Positions 7,926 to 15,704 of a DNA stretch of 64,000 bases are shown here, one piece after another (position 1 is the stretch's first letter; each line of letters starts with the position of its first letter). Source of the DNA: WTGU01 sp965200925 (GTDB lineage: Bacteria > Pseudomonadota > Alphaproteobacteria > UBA828); the NCBI GenBank assembly GCA_965200925.1, contig OZ241738.1, positions 1,674,001-1,738,000 of the forward strand, in the 5' to 3' direction. The translations under genes and the position numbers were made by a program. The notes under the pieces were generated by a model, which saw nothing but the letters and a program-made list of their open reading frames with translations, did not search any database and was not told where the DNA came from.

Positions 7926-8021
7926 GGTCACCTCCTGCCCGATAGGCCCGCCCCCAGCGTCCCAGCTTCCCCGCCCGCGCACAAGTCCGCGTATCGCCCT
8001 TGCCGCCGGGTCCACTCATAC

Positions 8022-8038
8022 CCCCCTTCACAAGGGGG
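8022..8038. terminator. Hairpin between modC and the cupin gene
   Basis: CCCCCTT-CAC-AAGGGGG forms a 7-bp perfect stem about 45 bp after the modC stop. No T-run follows on the minus strand, so termination here would be weak; it may instead be a REP-like remnant. Confidence 0.4.
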
Positions 8039-8083
8039 AGGCGTTGGTTTCCCGAAATCCGCTCCATGGTCGGCGCCGAAATT

Positions 8084-9184
8084 TCACCTGTCCCGCCCGT
8101 CGCGCACCAGGGATCCCGGATCGACGGCGACGCTTTTGATCAGGGCGTGGACTTCTGTACCCGGCGCCAGGGCCAGGGCGTCGGCGGAGCGCGCGGTGAT
8201 GCGCGCCGTGAGACGGGCGCCGATGTCCACCGCGACGTCCACCGACGCGCCCCGCCGGGGGCCGATCTCCACCACCCGGCCGCGGAAGACGTTGAGCACG
8301 CTGGTGCCCCGCGGCGCGCAGGTCGCCAGCGCCACGTCGCGCGCCCGGATGCGGAGCCGCAGGCGCGCGCCGGGCGGCAGAGCGAGCATCGGCACGCGGA
8401 GGAGGCCGCCCGCCACCGCGAGCGCCGTCAGGCCGTAAGGTCGGTCGTGGCTCTCCACCGTCGCCTCCAGCACCGCGCCGGCCTCGTCCAGCCCGGCCAG
8501 GGGGTCGAGATCGAGCCGGGCCATGATCCCGGCCGCCGGCCCCGCCGCCGCCACCCTGCCGCCGGCCAGCACGACGATGGTGCCGGCGAGCCGCGCCACC
8601 TCTTCCACGGCGTGGCTGACATAGACGATCGGCACCCCGATCTCGTCGCGCAGCCGCTCGATGTAGTCCACGATCCGCGCGCGGCGCGGCAGGTCGAGGG
8701 CGGCCAGGGGCTCGTCCATGAGGAGCAGCGCCGGCTGGGCCATGAGCGCGCGCCCCAGGGCCACCCGCTGGCGCTCGCCGCCGGCCAGGGTCGCCGGGCG
8801 GCGGCGCAGCAGCGACTCCAGGCCGAGCAGCGCCACGATCCTGTCCAGCGCCACGTAGCGCTCGTCCCGCGGCGCGAAGCGAAGGCCGTAGAGCAGGTTC
8901 CGGCGCACGCTGAGATGGGGGAAGAGCCGCCCGTCCTGGAAGACGTAGCCGATGCGCCGGCGCTCCGGGCGGAGGTCGATCCCCGCCGCCGAATCGAAGA
9001 GCACGCGCCCGGCCACGGCGATCCGCCCGGATTCGGGCCGCAGCAGGCCGGCGATGGCGTCCGCGAGGGTGGTCTTGCCCGCACCGGAGGCGCCGAAGAG
9101 CGCGACGATGCCGTCGGTCGGCGCGGCGAAGGCAGCGTCCAGCGCGAAGGCGCCGCGCCGGGCGCGGACGGCGACCTCGATCAC
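8084..9184 (-). CDS. modC: Molybdate ABC transporter ATP-binding protein
   Basis: A 366-residue ABC ATPase. GASGAGKTT near residue 31 is the Walker A motif, AGGERQRVALGRAL the signature, and LLLMDEPLAALD the Walker B. The last ~75 residues form the molybdate-binding MOP/TOBE domain that distinguishes ModC from other importers. It powers molybdate uptake for molybdoenzymes at the inner membrane. Its start overlaps the modB stop by 4 bp (9181-9184), and the order modA-modB-modC on the minus strand is standard. No modE regulator or molybdenum-cofactor riboswitch was seen nearby. Confidence 0.95.
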   Translation of the reverse strand: MIEVAVRARRGAFALDAAFAAPTDGIVALFGASGAGKTTLADAIAGLLRPESGRIAVAGRVLFDSAAGIDLRPERRRIGYVFQDGRLFPHLSVRRNLLYGLRFAPRDERYVALDRIVALLGLESLLRRRPATLAGGERQRVALGRALMAQPALLLMDEPLAALDLPRRARIVDYIERLRDEIGVPIVYVSHAVEEVARLAGTIVVLAGGRVAAAGPAAGIMARLDLDPLAGLDEAGAVLEATVESHDRPYGLTALAVAGGLLRVPMLALPPGARLRLRIRARDVALATCAPRGTSVLNVFRGRVVEIGPRRGASVDVAVDIGARLTARITARSADALALAPGTEVHALIKSVAVDPGSLVRDGRDR

Positions 9185-9876
9185 CGGCCTTCCAGCCGCC
9201 GCCGCAGAGCGCGGGCGAGAAGCTCGGAGCCGAGCAGGGCGGCGAAGGCGATGACGATGGCGATGGCCATCAGGCGGAGCGCGCCGTCCATCCCGCCCGG
9301 GACCTGGGTGTAGGTGTAGAGGGCGAGCGGCAGGGTGCGGGTTTCGCCGGGGATGTTGGAGACGAAGGTGATGGTCGCGCCGAACTCGCCCAGGCAGCGC
9401 GCGAAGGCCAGGATGGCGCCGGCCAGCACGCCGGGCGCGACCAGCGGCAGGCTAACGGTGGCGAACACCCAGGCCGGCGGGGCGCCGAGGGTGCGCGCGG
9501 CCGGCTCCAGGCGGCGGTCCATGCCCTCGATGGAAAGCCGGATCGCCCGCACCATGAGGGGGAAGGACACCACCGCCGACGCCACTGCGGCGCCCTGCCA
9601 GGTGAAACCCAGCGCGATGCCGAACCAGGCGTCGAGCCAGGCGCCGACCGGCCCGCGCTTGCCGAGCAGCAGCAGCAGCGCGAAGCCCACCACCACCGGC
9701 GGCAGCACCAGGGGCAGGTGGACCAGGCCGTTGACCAGCGCGTGTCCGGGGAAGCGATGGCGCGCCAGCAGCCAGGCGACGGCGAGGCCCGCGGGCAGGC
9801 TCGCCAGCACCGCCCAGCCCGCCACCCGCAGGCTGAGCAGGATCGCCTCCGCTTCCAGCGGCGTCAGCCCGAGCAT
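9181..9876 (-). CDS. modB: Molybdate ABC transporter permease
   Basis: A 231-residue inner-membrane permease with about five hydrophobic segments, beginning MLGLTPLEAEAILLSLRVAGWAVLA. The family signature LPLVLPPVVVGFALLLLLG lies near residue 55 and the cytoplasmic EAA loop near residue 140 (AARTLGAPPAWVFATVSLP) contacts ModC. The frame is open far upstream, but that part is the antisense-like shadow of modA; the ATG at 9876 gives the usual family length. It forms the transport channel with ModA and ModC. Confidence 0.94.
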   Translation of the reverse strand: MLGLTPLEAEAILLSLRVAGWAVLASLPAGLAVAWLLARHRFPGHALVNGLVHLPLVLPPVVVGFALLLLLGKRGPVGAWLDAWFGIALGFTWQGAAVASAVVSFPLMVRAIRLSIEGMDRRLEPAARTLGAPPAWVFATVSLPLVAPGVLAGAILAFARCLGEFGATITFVSNIPGETRTLPLALYTYTQVPGGMDGALRLMAIAIVIAFAALLGSELLARALRRRLEGR

Positions 9877-9901
9877 GTCACGCCGCGACGAAGAGGGGCG
9901 G

Positions 9902-10687
9902 TCATTCCACGACGAAGCCGGCGCGGGCGAAGACCGCGCGCCCCGCCGGGCCCGTGAGGAAGGCCAGGAAGCGCCGGGCGAGCGGCGAATCGCGGCCCCG
10001 CACCAGGGCGATGGGATAGACGATCGCTTCGTGCAGCCCCGCCGGGATCGCGGCCACCGCGCGCACGCCGGCGCCGCGGGCCGCATCGGTGGCGTACACG
10101 ATGCCGCGCGGCGCCTCGCCGCGAGCCACCAGGGCGAGCGCGGCCCGCGCGTCCGCCGCCGGGGCGATGCGGCCGCGCAGCGCCGGCCACAGCCCCAGCG
10201 CCTCCAGCGCCTGCCGGGCGTAGATGCCGACCGGCACATGCGCCGGGTCTCCCATCGCGAGCCGCCCCTCGGCGGGAAGCGCGTCCGCCTCCAGCGGCGG
10301 GAGCGGGGCGGGCGGGGCTTCGCCCTCTTCCGCGGCGACGAGGACGAGGCGGTTGCCGAGCAGGGCGCGGCGGCTGCCGGGCGCGACGAACCCCCGCGCC
10401 TCCAGATAGTCCATCCAGGCGGCGTTGGCCGCGAGGAACAGATCGGCCGGCGCGCCGCTCTCGATCTGCCGGGCCAGCGCCGGCGTGCCGGCGTAGGAGG
10501 CGACCACGCGGTTGCCGGGGCCGGCGTCGAACCGCGCGATGGCCTCCTCGACCGCCGCCGCCGTGCTCGCCGCCGCCAGCAGGACGACCCGCTCCGCCCG
10601 CGCCGCCCCCGCCGCCACGGCGCAGAGGCCGAGCACGCCCGCCGCCGCCAGCGCCCGCCCCGTGAAGGATCCGCCTCTCCCCTTCAT
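9902..10687 (-). CDS. modA: Molybdate-binding periplasmic protein
   Basis: A 261-residue substrate-binding protein. The leader MKGRGGSFTGRALAAAGVLGLCAVAAGAARA is a signal peptide cleaved near residue 31. The mature start RVVLLAAASTAAAVEEAIARF contains the Ala/Ser loop that contacts molybdate, and SGAPADLFLAANAAWMDYL is the second family signature. It delivers molybdate to ModBC. It is 25 bp upstream of modB, first in the operon. The ATG at 10687 was chosen because the leader starts there; the longer open frame upstream overlaps the divergent toxin-antitoxin promoter region. Confidence 0.93.
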   Translation of the reverse strand: MKGRGGSFTGRALAAAGVLGLCAVAAGAARAERVVLLAAASTAAAVEEAIARFDAGPGNRVVASYAGTPALARQIESGAPADLFLAANAAWMDYLEARGFVAPGSRRALLGNRLVLVAAEEGEAPPAPLPPLEADALPAEGRLAMGDPAHVPVGIYARQALEALGLWPALRGRIAPAADARAALALVARGEAPRGIVYATDAARGAGVRAVAAIPAGLHEAIVYPIALVRGRDSPLARRFLAFLTGPAGRAVFARAGFVVE

Positions 10688-10870
10688 CCCGCACGCCCCG
10701 CGCACCGTCGCACATTCCTCCCCCCTCGTTGAAGATACCCCCGCCTTTTTCGTTTCGGGTGCGCACCGAAAAGAGCCGCGTGAACGCGCGTGCGCTCGTG
10801 CCCGCGCCCGCGAGCCAGCTTGGCGATACGAAGATCCGGATCGGGCGGCGGCGTGCTTCGGCTGCCCGCC

Positions 10871-10901
10871 TTGAATTGAACCATATAATGGTCCATATAG
10901 G
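10871..10901 (+). promoter_or_regulatory. Probable promoter/operator of the phd/vapC-type locus
   Basis: TTGAAT (10871-10876) and CATATA (10894-10899) are spaced by 17 bp. Between and over them lies the palindrome ACCAT-ATA-ATGGT (10880-10892), which also contains a TATAAT. An operator overlapping the promoter is what autoregulation by antitoxin or toxin-antitoxin complex would need. A short GGGGC/GCCCC hairpin follows before the start codon. Confidence 0.5.
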
Positions 10902-10934
10902 GGCTTGCCGCCCCTTTGTGAAGGAAGAAGGCCG

Positions 10935-11192
10935 ATGCAGATCTCCATCACCGAAGCGAAAGGGCGACTGACGGCGCTCGTCCGCCGTGCGGAGGCGGGC
11001 AACGAGGTCGTGCTTACCCGTCATGGTCAAGCCACCGTGAAACTGGTGCCGGTGCGACGGCGGCCCAATGCCGATGCGCGGCGCGCGGTGATCGCCCGAA
11101 TGCGGGCCGTCGCCGCGGGCAAACGGGCTGCGGGTGCCAGTGCCGCCCGCAGTCAAGATTGTCTATATGATGATAATGGCATGCCGAAATGA
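10935..11192 (+). CDS. Phd/YefM-type antitoxin of a VapC-like toxin
   Basis: An 85-residue antitoxin. Residues 1-50 are the Phd/YefM DNA-binding fold: MQISITEAKGRLTALVRRAEAG, then VVLTRHGQATVKLVPV. The C-terminal tail, ending SAARSQDCLYDDNGMPK, matches the toxin-binding end seen in antitoxins paired with PIN-domain toxins. The start at 10935 follows GAAGGAAGAAGG. Its stop overlaps the toxin start (ATGA, 11189-11192). It appears intact, unlike the toxin, and could still act as a repressor at the palindrome upstream. Confidence 0.88.
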   Translation: MQISITEAKGRLTALVRRAEAGNEVVLTRHGQATVKLVPVRRRPNADARRAVIARMRAVAAGKRAAGASAARSQDCLYDDNGMPK

Positions 11193-11572
11193 TCGCGGTC
11201 GCCACCTCCGCATTGATGGCGATCTTACTGGACGAACCCGAAGCGGTGGCCTGTGCGGAGGCTTTCTCGACAAACGACCGGATCGTGATCTCCGCCGTGA
11301 CGGTGGCCGAGGCGCTGATTGTCGCCGAGCGGTGGGACCTCGGCGCAGAAATGACCGAGCTTATCGAGGGACTCGAGCTCGAGATTGCAAGCGTCTCGCC
11401 GGCCGCGGCGCGGCGGGTTGCTGATGCCTATGCGCAATGGGGTAAAGGTCTCCATCCCGCCGGGCTGAACTTCGGCGACTGCTTCGCCTATGACGTTGCC
11501 AGGACGCGGGACTGTCCTCTGCTCCATGTTGGGGCGGATTTCGCACGGACGGATGTCGAAGGCGTACTGTGA
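11189..11572 (+). CDS. vapC: VapC-type PIN-domain toxin, catalytic Asp replaced
   Basis: A 127-residue PIN-domain protein. The family's first metal-binding Asp sits in the pattern MIAVDTSALMAILL; here the start is MIAVATSALMAILLDEPE, so codon 5 is GCC (Ala) instead of GAC (Asp). The other acidic positions look present: VAEALIVAE (Glu), LNFGDCFAYDVA (Asp) and VGADFARTDV (Asp). PIN RNases need the first Asp to hold Mg2+, so this toxin is probably catalytically dead or strongly weakened although the reading frame is intact. It is coupled by a 4-bp overlap to its antitoxin. A base-calling error at this one position is the main alternative. Confidence 0.85.
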   Translation: MIAVATSALMAILLDEPEAVACAEAFSTNDRIVISAVTVAEALIVAERWDLGAEMTELIEGLELEIASVSPAAARRVADAYAQWGKGLHPAGLNFGDCFAYDVARTRDCPLLHVGADFARTDVEGVL

Positions 11573-11734
11573 TCCGGGCTTCGCGGCTTCGAAGCGGTCC
11601 GATCTCAGCGATGGCGGAACCGGCCATCGGACCCGGTTTCGCCTCATCAGGGTGTCGATCCGGTTGGCGCCGGCAGGTCGTGCCACGGAGAACCGGGGCA
11701 CGGAATGTGGAAAATCCCGTTCGGAACCCGCCGG

Positions 11735-12850
11735 TCATCGACACGGAGCACCCCGCACGGCTTGTCGGTATGCGGGCGTTGCCGGATAGGCCGCTGCGGG
11801 CAGCGACAATTCCTCGAGAATCGCGGCGATGCGGGCCCAGGTGGGGCCGTCGATGGGGATGGCGTCGGCGGGGGAGTCGGCGAGATGGGCGCCGGGCAGG
11901 CGCACGCCTGCGCCGCCGGCGGCCGGCGGCAGGGCCGTCAAGCCGGCGACGAAGGCTTCCATCGCCGCGATGAAGCCGTCGCGCCCGCCGAGCACGGCAG
12001 GGTCGGCCGCCAGGACGAAGAGCCCGTTGCCGCGGCCTTCGGCCTCGTCGCCCGCGCTCATGCCGGCACCGGTCAGGGCGCCGGCGAACGCTTCGACGAG
12101 CAGGCTCAGCAGGAAGCCCTTGTGGCCGCCCGCCGCGCCGCCGAGCGGCCGCAGGGCGGCCGCCCGCGGCGTCGTGAAGAGGGCGGCCGGGTCGACGGTC
12201 GGGCGGCCAGCGCGGTCGATCAACCAGTCTTCCGGCACCGTCGCGCCCCGGTTCGCGGCCATCCGCACCTTGCCGAGTGCCGCCACGCTGGTCGAGAGGT
12301 CGATCACCAGCGGCGGTGCGCCGGGCGCGCGCGGGATGCCGGCGGCCAGCGGGTTGGTGCTGAGGAAAGGCGCGGCGCTGCCGCAGGGGGCCACGCAGGC
12401 GCCGCCGCCGGCGTCGTTGACCATGAGCAGGGTCATCAGCCCGTCGCGCGCCGGGCCGCCCACATAGGCGCCGAGGCGGGCCACGTCGTTGCCGTTGCGC
12501 ACGGCGGCGCAGCCGATTCCTTCCCGCCGCGCCTTCGCCGCCGCCCGCTCGAGGGCGAAGACGGTGGAAACGGGGCCCAGGCAGCGGCGCGCATCGATCA
12601 GCACGGCCGCCGCCGTTTCCCGCACGACCGCCAGCGCCGCCGCGGGGACGATGCGCCCGGCACGGGTGTCGTCGACGAAGGTCGGGATGCGCATCGCCCC
12701 GTGGGAGTGATACCCCGCGCGGCTCGCCTCGAGCAGAGTCCCGGCCAGGACCGCGCATTCGCGGGCGGTGAATCCAAGGGCGCCGAACACGTCCTCGATC
12801 AGAGCGCGAACCGTCGATTCGGGCGCGCAGACGCCCGCGCCCGGGGCCAT
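11735..12850 (-). CDS. Malate/L-lactate dehydrogenase-family oxidoreductase
   Basis: A 371-residue NAD(P)-dependent enzyme of the Ldh_2/YlbC family, unrelated to classical lactate dehydrogenases. Signatures in order: LLEASRAGYHSHGAMRIPTFVDD with the catalytic His near residue 50, NGNDVARLGAYV, then FLSTNPLAAGIPRAPG and IDLSTSVAALGKVR, and GHKGFLLSLLVEAFAGALTGAG. Members reduce or oxidise 2-hydroxyacids and imines (malate, ureidoglycolate, sulfolactate, Delta1-piperideine-2-carboxylate), so the substrate is open. It starts 4 bp after the MDR reductase gene and ends the minus-strand run that begins at 15.5 kb. Confidence 0.9.
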   Translation of the reverse strand: MAPGAGVCAPESTVRALIEDVFGALGFTARECAVLAGTLLEASRAGYHSHGAMRIPTFVDDTRAGRIVPAAALAVVRETAAAVLIDARRCLGPVSTVFALERAAAKARREGIGCAAVRNGNDVARLGAYVGGPARDGLMTLLMVNDAGGGACVAPCGSAAPFLSTNPLAAGIPRAPGAPPLVIDLSTSVAALGKVRMAANRGATVPEDWLIDRAGRPTVDPAALFTTPRAAALRPLGGAAGGHKGFLLSLLVEAFAGALTGAGMSAGDEAEGRGNGLFVLAADPAVLGGRDGFIAAMEAFVAGLTALPPAAGGAGVRLPGAHLADSPADAIPIDGPTWARIAAILEELSLPAAAYPATPAYRQAVRGAPCR

Positions 12851-12854
12851 CGGC

Positions 12855-13916
12855 TCAGTGGTCCGAGACCTTCAGGTCTGAGATTTTTGGGTCTGAGACC
12901 CTTGGGTCTGCGACCCTGACCAGGAGCTTGCCGAAATTGCGGCCCTCGAAAAGCATCGGCAGGGCCTGGGGTGCGTTCTCCAGCCCCTCGATCACGTGCT
13001 CCCGGTAGGTCAGGCGGCCCTCGTCGAGCCACTGCGTGAGGCGCGCGATCGCCTCCGGGTAGCGGTCCTGCCAGTCGAACACGAGGAAGCCTTCGACGCG
13101 CGCCCGGTTGATCAGGATGCTGCGCAGATGGCTCGGCCCGGCATAGGGTTCGGTCAGGTTGTAGTGGTGGATGGCACCGCAGATCACGACGCGGGCCTTG
13201 AACGCCAGCCGGGCCATCACCGCGTCGCTCACCGGGCCGCCGACATTATCGAAATAGACGTCGACGCCGCCTGGGCAGGCGTCGTCGAGCGCGGCGCCGA
13301 GATCGCCTGGGGCGCGGTAGTCGATCGTGGCGTCGAAGCCGAGCGTCCCGGTGACGTAGGCCGCCTTCTCGGCGCTGCCCACCGTGCCCACCACGCGGCA
13401 GCCGCCGAGCCTGGCGATCTGGCCCACCACGGCGCCGACCGCGCCGGAGGCCGCCGAGACCACCACCGTATCGCCGGCGCGCGGCCGTCCGACCTCGAGC
13501 AGGCCGAAATAGGCGGTCATGCCGGGCATTCCGAGGATGCCGAGCGCGTAGGAGGGCGGGTAGGGCGAAGCGGGCAGCACGCGCACGGTTTCGGGCGTGC
13601 ACAGCGCGAATTCCCGCCAGCCGAGATAGCCCTCCACCAGGTCGCCGGCGGCGAGGCCATTGGCCTCCGAGCGCACGATCTTGCCGACCACGCCGCCGGT
13701 CATCACGCCGCCGATCCGCACCGGCGGCGCATAGGATTTCGCGGCGCTCATCCGCCCGCGCATATACGGGTCGAGGGAGAGGTAGAGCACGCGCACCAGC
13801 GCCTGGCCCGGGCCGGGGTCGGGAACCGGCGCCTCGACCAGGGCGAAATCGTCGGCCTTCGGTATCCCGACCGGGCGGGCCGCGAGTTGGATCTGGCGGT
13901 TGCGGTTGGCGATCAC
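12855..13916 (-). CDS. NADP-dependent MDR oxidoreductase (prostaglandin/leukotriene reductase-like)
   Basis: A 353-residue medium-chain reductase of the YncB/CurA and leukotriene B4 12-hydroxydehydrogenase group. It opens with the characteristic MIANRNRQIQLAARPVGIPK and LYLSLDPYMRGRMS, without zinc ligands. The cofactor site is VVVSAASGAVGAVVGQIARLGG near residue 150, and FDNVGGPVSDAVMARL follows. Such enzymes reduce carbon-carbon double bonds of enones using NADPH. The conserved protein ends at GKLLVRV; the last 17 residues (ADPRVSDPKISDLKVSDH) come from a 15-bp tandem repeat in the DNA and look like a late addition. Confidence 0.92.
   Translation of the reverse strand: MIANRNRQIQLAARPVGIPKADDFALVEAPVPDPGPGQALVRVLYLSLDPYMRGRMSAAKSYAPPVRIGGVMTGGVVGKIVRSEANGLAAGDLVEGYLGWREFALCTPETVRVLPASPYPPSYALGILGMPGMTAYFGLLEVGRPRAGDTVVVSAASGAVGAVVGQIARLGGCRVVGTVGSAEKAAYVTGTLGFDATIDYRAPGDLGAALDDACPGGVDVYFDNVGGPVSDAVMARLAFKARVVICGAIHHYNLTEPYAGPSHLRSILINRARVEGFLVFDWQDRYPEAIARLTQWLDEGRLTYREHVIEGLENAPQALPMLFEGRNFGKLLVRVADPRVSDPKISDLKVSDH
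12860..12915. repeat. Four tandem 15-bp repeats with a near-palindromic core
   Basis: The core GGTCYGAGACC starts at 12860, 12875, 12890 and 12905, exactly 15 bp apart (variants GGTCTGAGATT and GGTCTGCGACC). The array lies inside the 3' end of the MDR reductase gene and encodes a repeated (V/I)SD(P/L)(K/R) tail just before its stop. Confidence 0.85.
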
Positions 13917-13937
13917 GCGTGGCCTCCCTCCCGGCGG

Positions 13938-14708
13938 CTACACCGCGGTGTAACCGCCGTCGATGACCAGTTCGGTGCCGGTGACGAAGCTCGATTCCTC
14001 GGACGCCAGGAAGAGGACGCCGTTGGCGATGTCCTCGGGCTTGCCGACGCGGCCGATCGGATGCAGCCTGGCCAGCGCCTCCAGACCCGCTTCCAGGCTG
14101 CCGTAGTCGCGGTAGCAGGTGTCCTCCATCATCTCGGTATGAATATAGCCGGGATGGATGGAGTTGACCCGAATCTCCCTGCCGCCTTTGGCGCCGTCGA
14201 GCGCGGCGCCCTTGCTGAACAGCCGCACCGCGCCCTTGGTCGCGCTGTAGGCGGAGAGCGCCTCGACGCTGGTGAGGCCCAGGATCGAGGAGACGTTGAC
14301 GATCGAGCCGCCCTTGCGCATCGCCCGCATGGCGTGCTTGGTGCCGAGGAACACGCCGTCGGCGTTGACCGCCATGATCTTGCGCCAGTCTTCGAGGCTG
14401 GTCGTCTGCACCGGCTCGATGACGGCGATGCCGGCGTTGTTCACGAGCACGTCGAGGCCGCCGAAGCGGGCGATGACGGCCGCCACCCCGGCCTCCCAGT
14501 CGGCTTCACGGGTGACGTCGAGGGCGAGGAACATCGCGCTGGCGCCGCCGCCCTCCAGTTCGGCGGCCAGCGCGGCGCCGCCCGCTTGGTCCACGTCGGC
14601 GAGCGCCACCGGCGCGCCTTCCGCCGTGAGCCTGCGGGCGCAGGCCGCGCCGATGCCCTTCGCGGCGCCCGTGACCAGGGCGACCCGTCCTTCGAGGCGT
14701 CCCGCCAT
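13938..14708 (-). CDS. Short-chain dehydrogenase/reductase
   Basis: A 256-residue classical SDR. TGAAKGIG near residue 13 is the cofactor loop. The Asp of LADVD near residue 38 favours NAD over NADP. NNAGIAV is at about 90, the catalytic Ser lies in VNVSSILGLTS and the YSATK motif follows. The C-terminus GTELVIDGGYTAV is typical. The best general match by motif is the glucose-1-dehydrogenase/cyclopentanol-dehydrogenase group, which oxidises secondary alcohols, but no substrate is implied by neighbours. It lies 21 bp upstream of the MDR reductase gene and about 50 bp downstream of the racemase-like gene, so the run 15.5-11.7 kb may be one operon. Confidence 0.92.
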   Translation of the reverse strand: MAGRLEGRVALVTGAAKGIGAACARRLTAEGAPVALADVDQAGGAALAAELEGGGASAMFLALDVTREADWEAGVAAVIARFGGLDVLVNNAGIAVIEPVQTTSLEDWRKIMAVNADGVFLGTKHAMRAMRKGGSIVNVSSILGLTSVEALSAYSATKGAVRLFSKGAALDGAKGGREIRVNSIHPGYIHTEMMEDTCYRDYGSLEAGLEALARLHPIGRVGKPEDIANGVLFLASEESSFVTGTELVIDGGYTAV

Positions 14709-14757
14709 TCGCTGCTCCTCTCTCTCCGGCCGCGCCGGGTCGGGCCGGGAGCGACCG

Positions 14758-15522
14758 CTAATCCTCGGCGGCGGCCGCCGCGTCCATCATGGCGTGGATC
14801 ATGGCCGGCTTGGGCACGCTCGGCCGGGGATACGCCTTGCGGCTGTGGGTGAGGCCCAGGCCGAGCACGCATTCGGCGAGCTTGTAGGTGAGCGGCCCGG
14901 GGTTGATCACCGGCACCGGCAGGTTCGCGGCCATGTGCCCGTGCGCCTGATGCATGGTGGTCGAGCCGAGGAGGATCACCTCGGCGCCGTCCTCCTCGAT
15001 GCAGCGCATGGCGCATGCGACCAGTTTGGGGAAGACCACCTCTTCCTTGCCGCCGAGCAGATTCTCGACGTCCGGCATCACGTTGATGGAACGGATCGAG
15101 GCGAGCCTGTCGGCGACGCCGTATTCCTGGGTGCCCTTCCTGTAGAGGGGGATCCAGCCGTCCCACTGGGTCACGACCGAGAAGCGGTTGCCGAGCATCA
15201 GGGCCGTCATGAAGGAGGCCCGCCCCGGCCCGATCACCGGGATGTCGAGCACCGAGCGCAGGGCGTTCATGCCGGAATCGCTCATCGTGTCGATGCAGAC
15301 GGCGTCGTAGCCGTCGGCCTCCGCGCTCAGGCCCGCTTCGAACAACGCGGCGTCGGCCAGGACGTAGTCGTGGTAGCAGTCCAGCAGTGCCGGCCCCGCC
15401 TTGACCCCGCGGAAGTCGAATTCCATGTCCGGGCCGAGCGCCACCGAGGCGAGCTGGGCGCGCCGGTTCGCGAGGCCCTTCTCGTCGAAGGCGAAGGGGA
15501 CGATGACGAGGACCTTGGCCAT
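14758..15522 (-). CDS. Asp/Glu/hydantoin racemase family protein
   Basis: A 254-residue member of the Asp/Glu/hydantoin racemase superfamily. It begins MAKVLVIVPFAFDEKGLANRR. A pseudo-dimeric layout is visible: CIDTMSDSGMNALRSVLDIPVIGPG in the first half and the cysteine region FPKLVACAMRCIEEDGAEVILLGSTTM in the second. The usual N-terminal catalytic Cys position appears to carry CIDTMSDSG, where Thr/Ser follow instead of the CNT seen in hydantoin racemases, so true racemase activity is uncertain. Related proteins include maleate isomerases and arylmalonate decarboxylases. It is first in a probable operon with an SDR, an MDR reductase and an Ldh-family enzyme. Confidence 0.8.
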   Translation of the reverse strand: MAKVLVIVPFAFDEKGLANRRAQLASVALGPDMEFDFRGVKAGPALLDCYHDYVLADAALFEAGLSAEADGYDAVCIDTMSDSGMNALRSVLDIPVIGPGRASFMTALMLGNRFSVVTQWDGWIPLYRKGTQEYGVADRLASIRSINVMPDVENLLGGKEEVVFPKLVACAMRCIEEDGAEVILLGSTTMHQAHGHMAANLPVPVINPGPLTYKLAECVLGLGLTHSRKAYPRPSVPKPAMIHAMMDAAAAAED

Positions 15523-15704
15523 GGCTCACTCCGATGTCTGCGCCGCCGCTCCGCAGGGGCCGCGCGATCATGGCGCAAACCGCGCACGATCGGAAGCCCC
15601 GCGCGCCGAATGGCGGAACGGCCGTTTGACCGGGCGGGGCGCCGGCCTATCATGCGCGCGGCCGGGCGCCGGGGGCGGCCGGGGAAGCGAGGGGAGAGCG
15701 GCGA

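Noticed and set aside
12860..12915. The 15-bp repeats considered as a transcription terminator or operator
   Set aside because: They lie inside the coding frame with exact 15-bp periodicity; no T-run follows and the next gene starts 4 bp after the stop, so a terminator there is unlikely.
14758..15522. Assignment of the racemase-like gene to the hyuAB operon
   Set aside because: It is 12 kb away, beyond several unrelated genes, so a shared hydantoin pathway is only a possibility.
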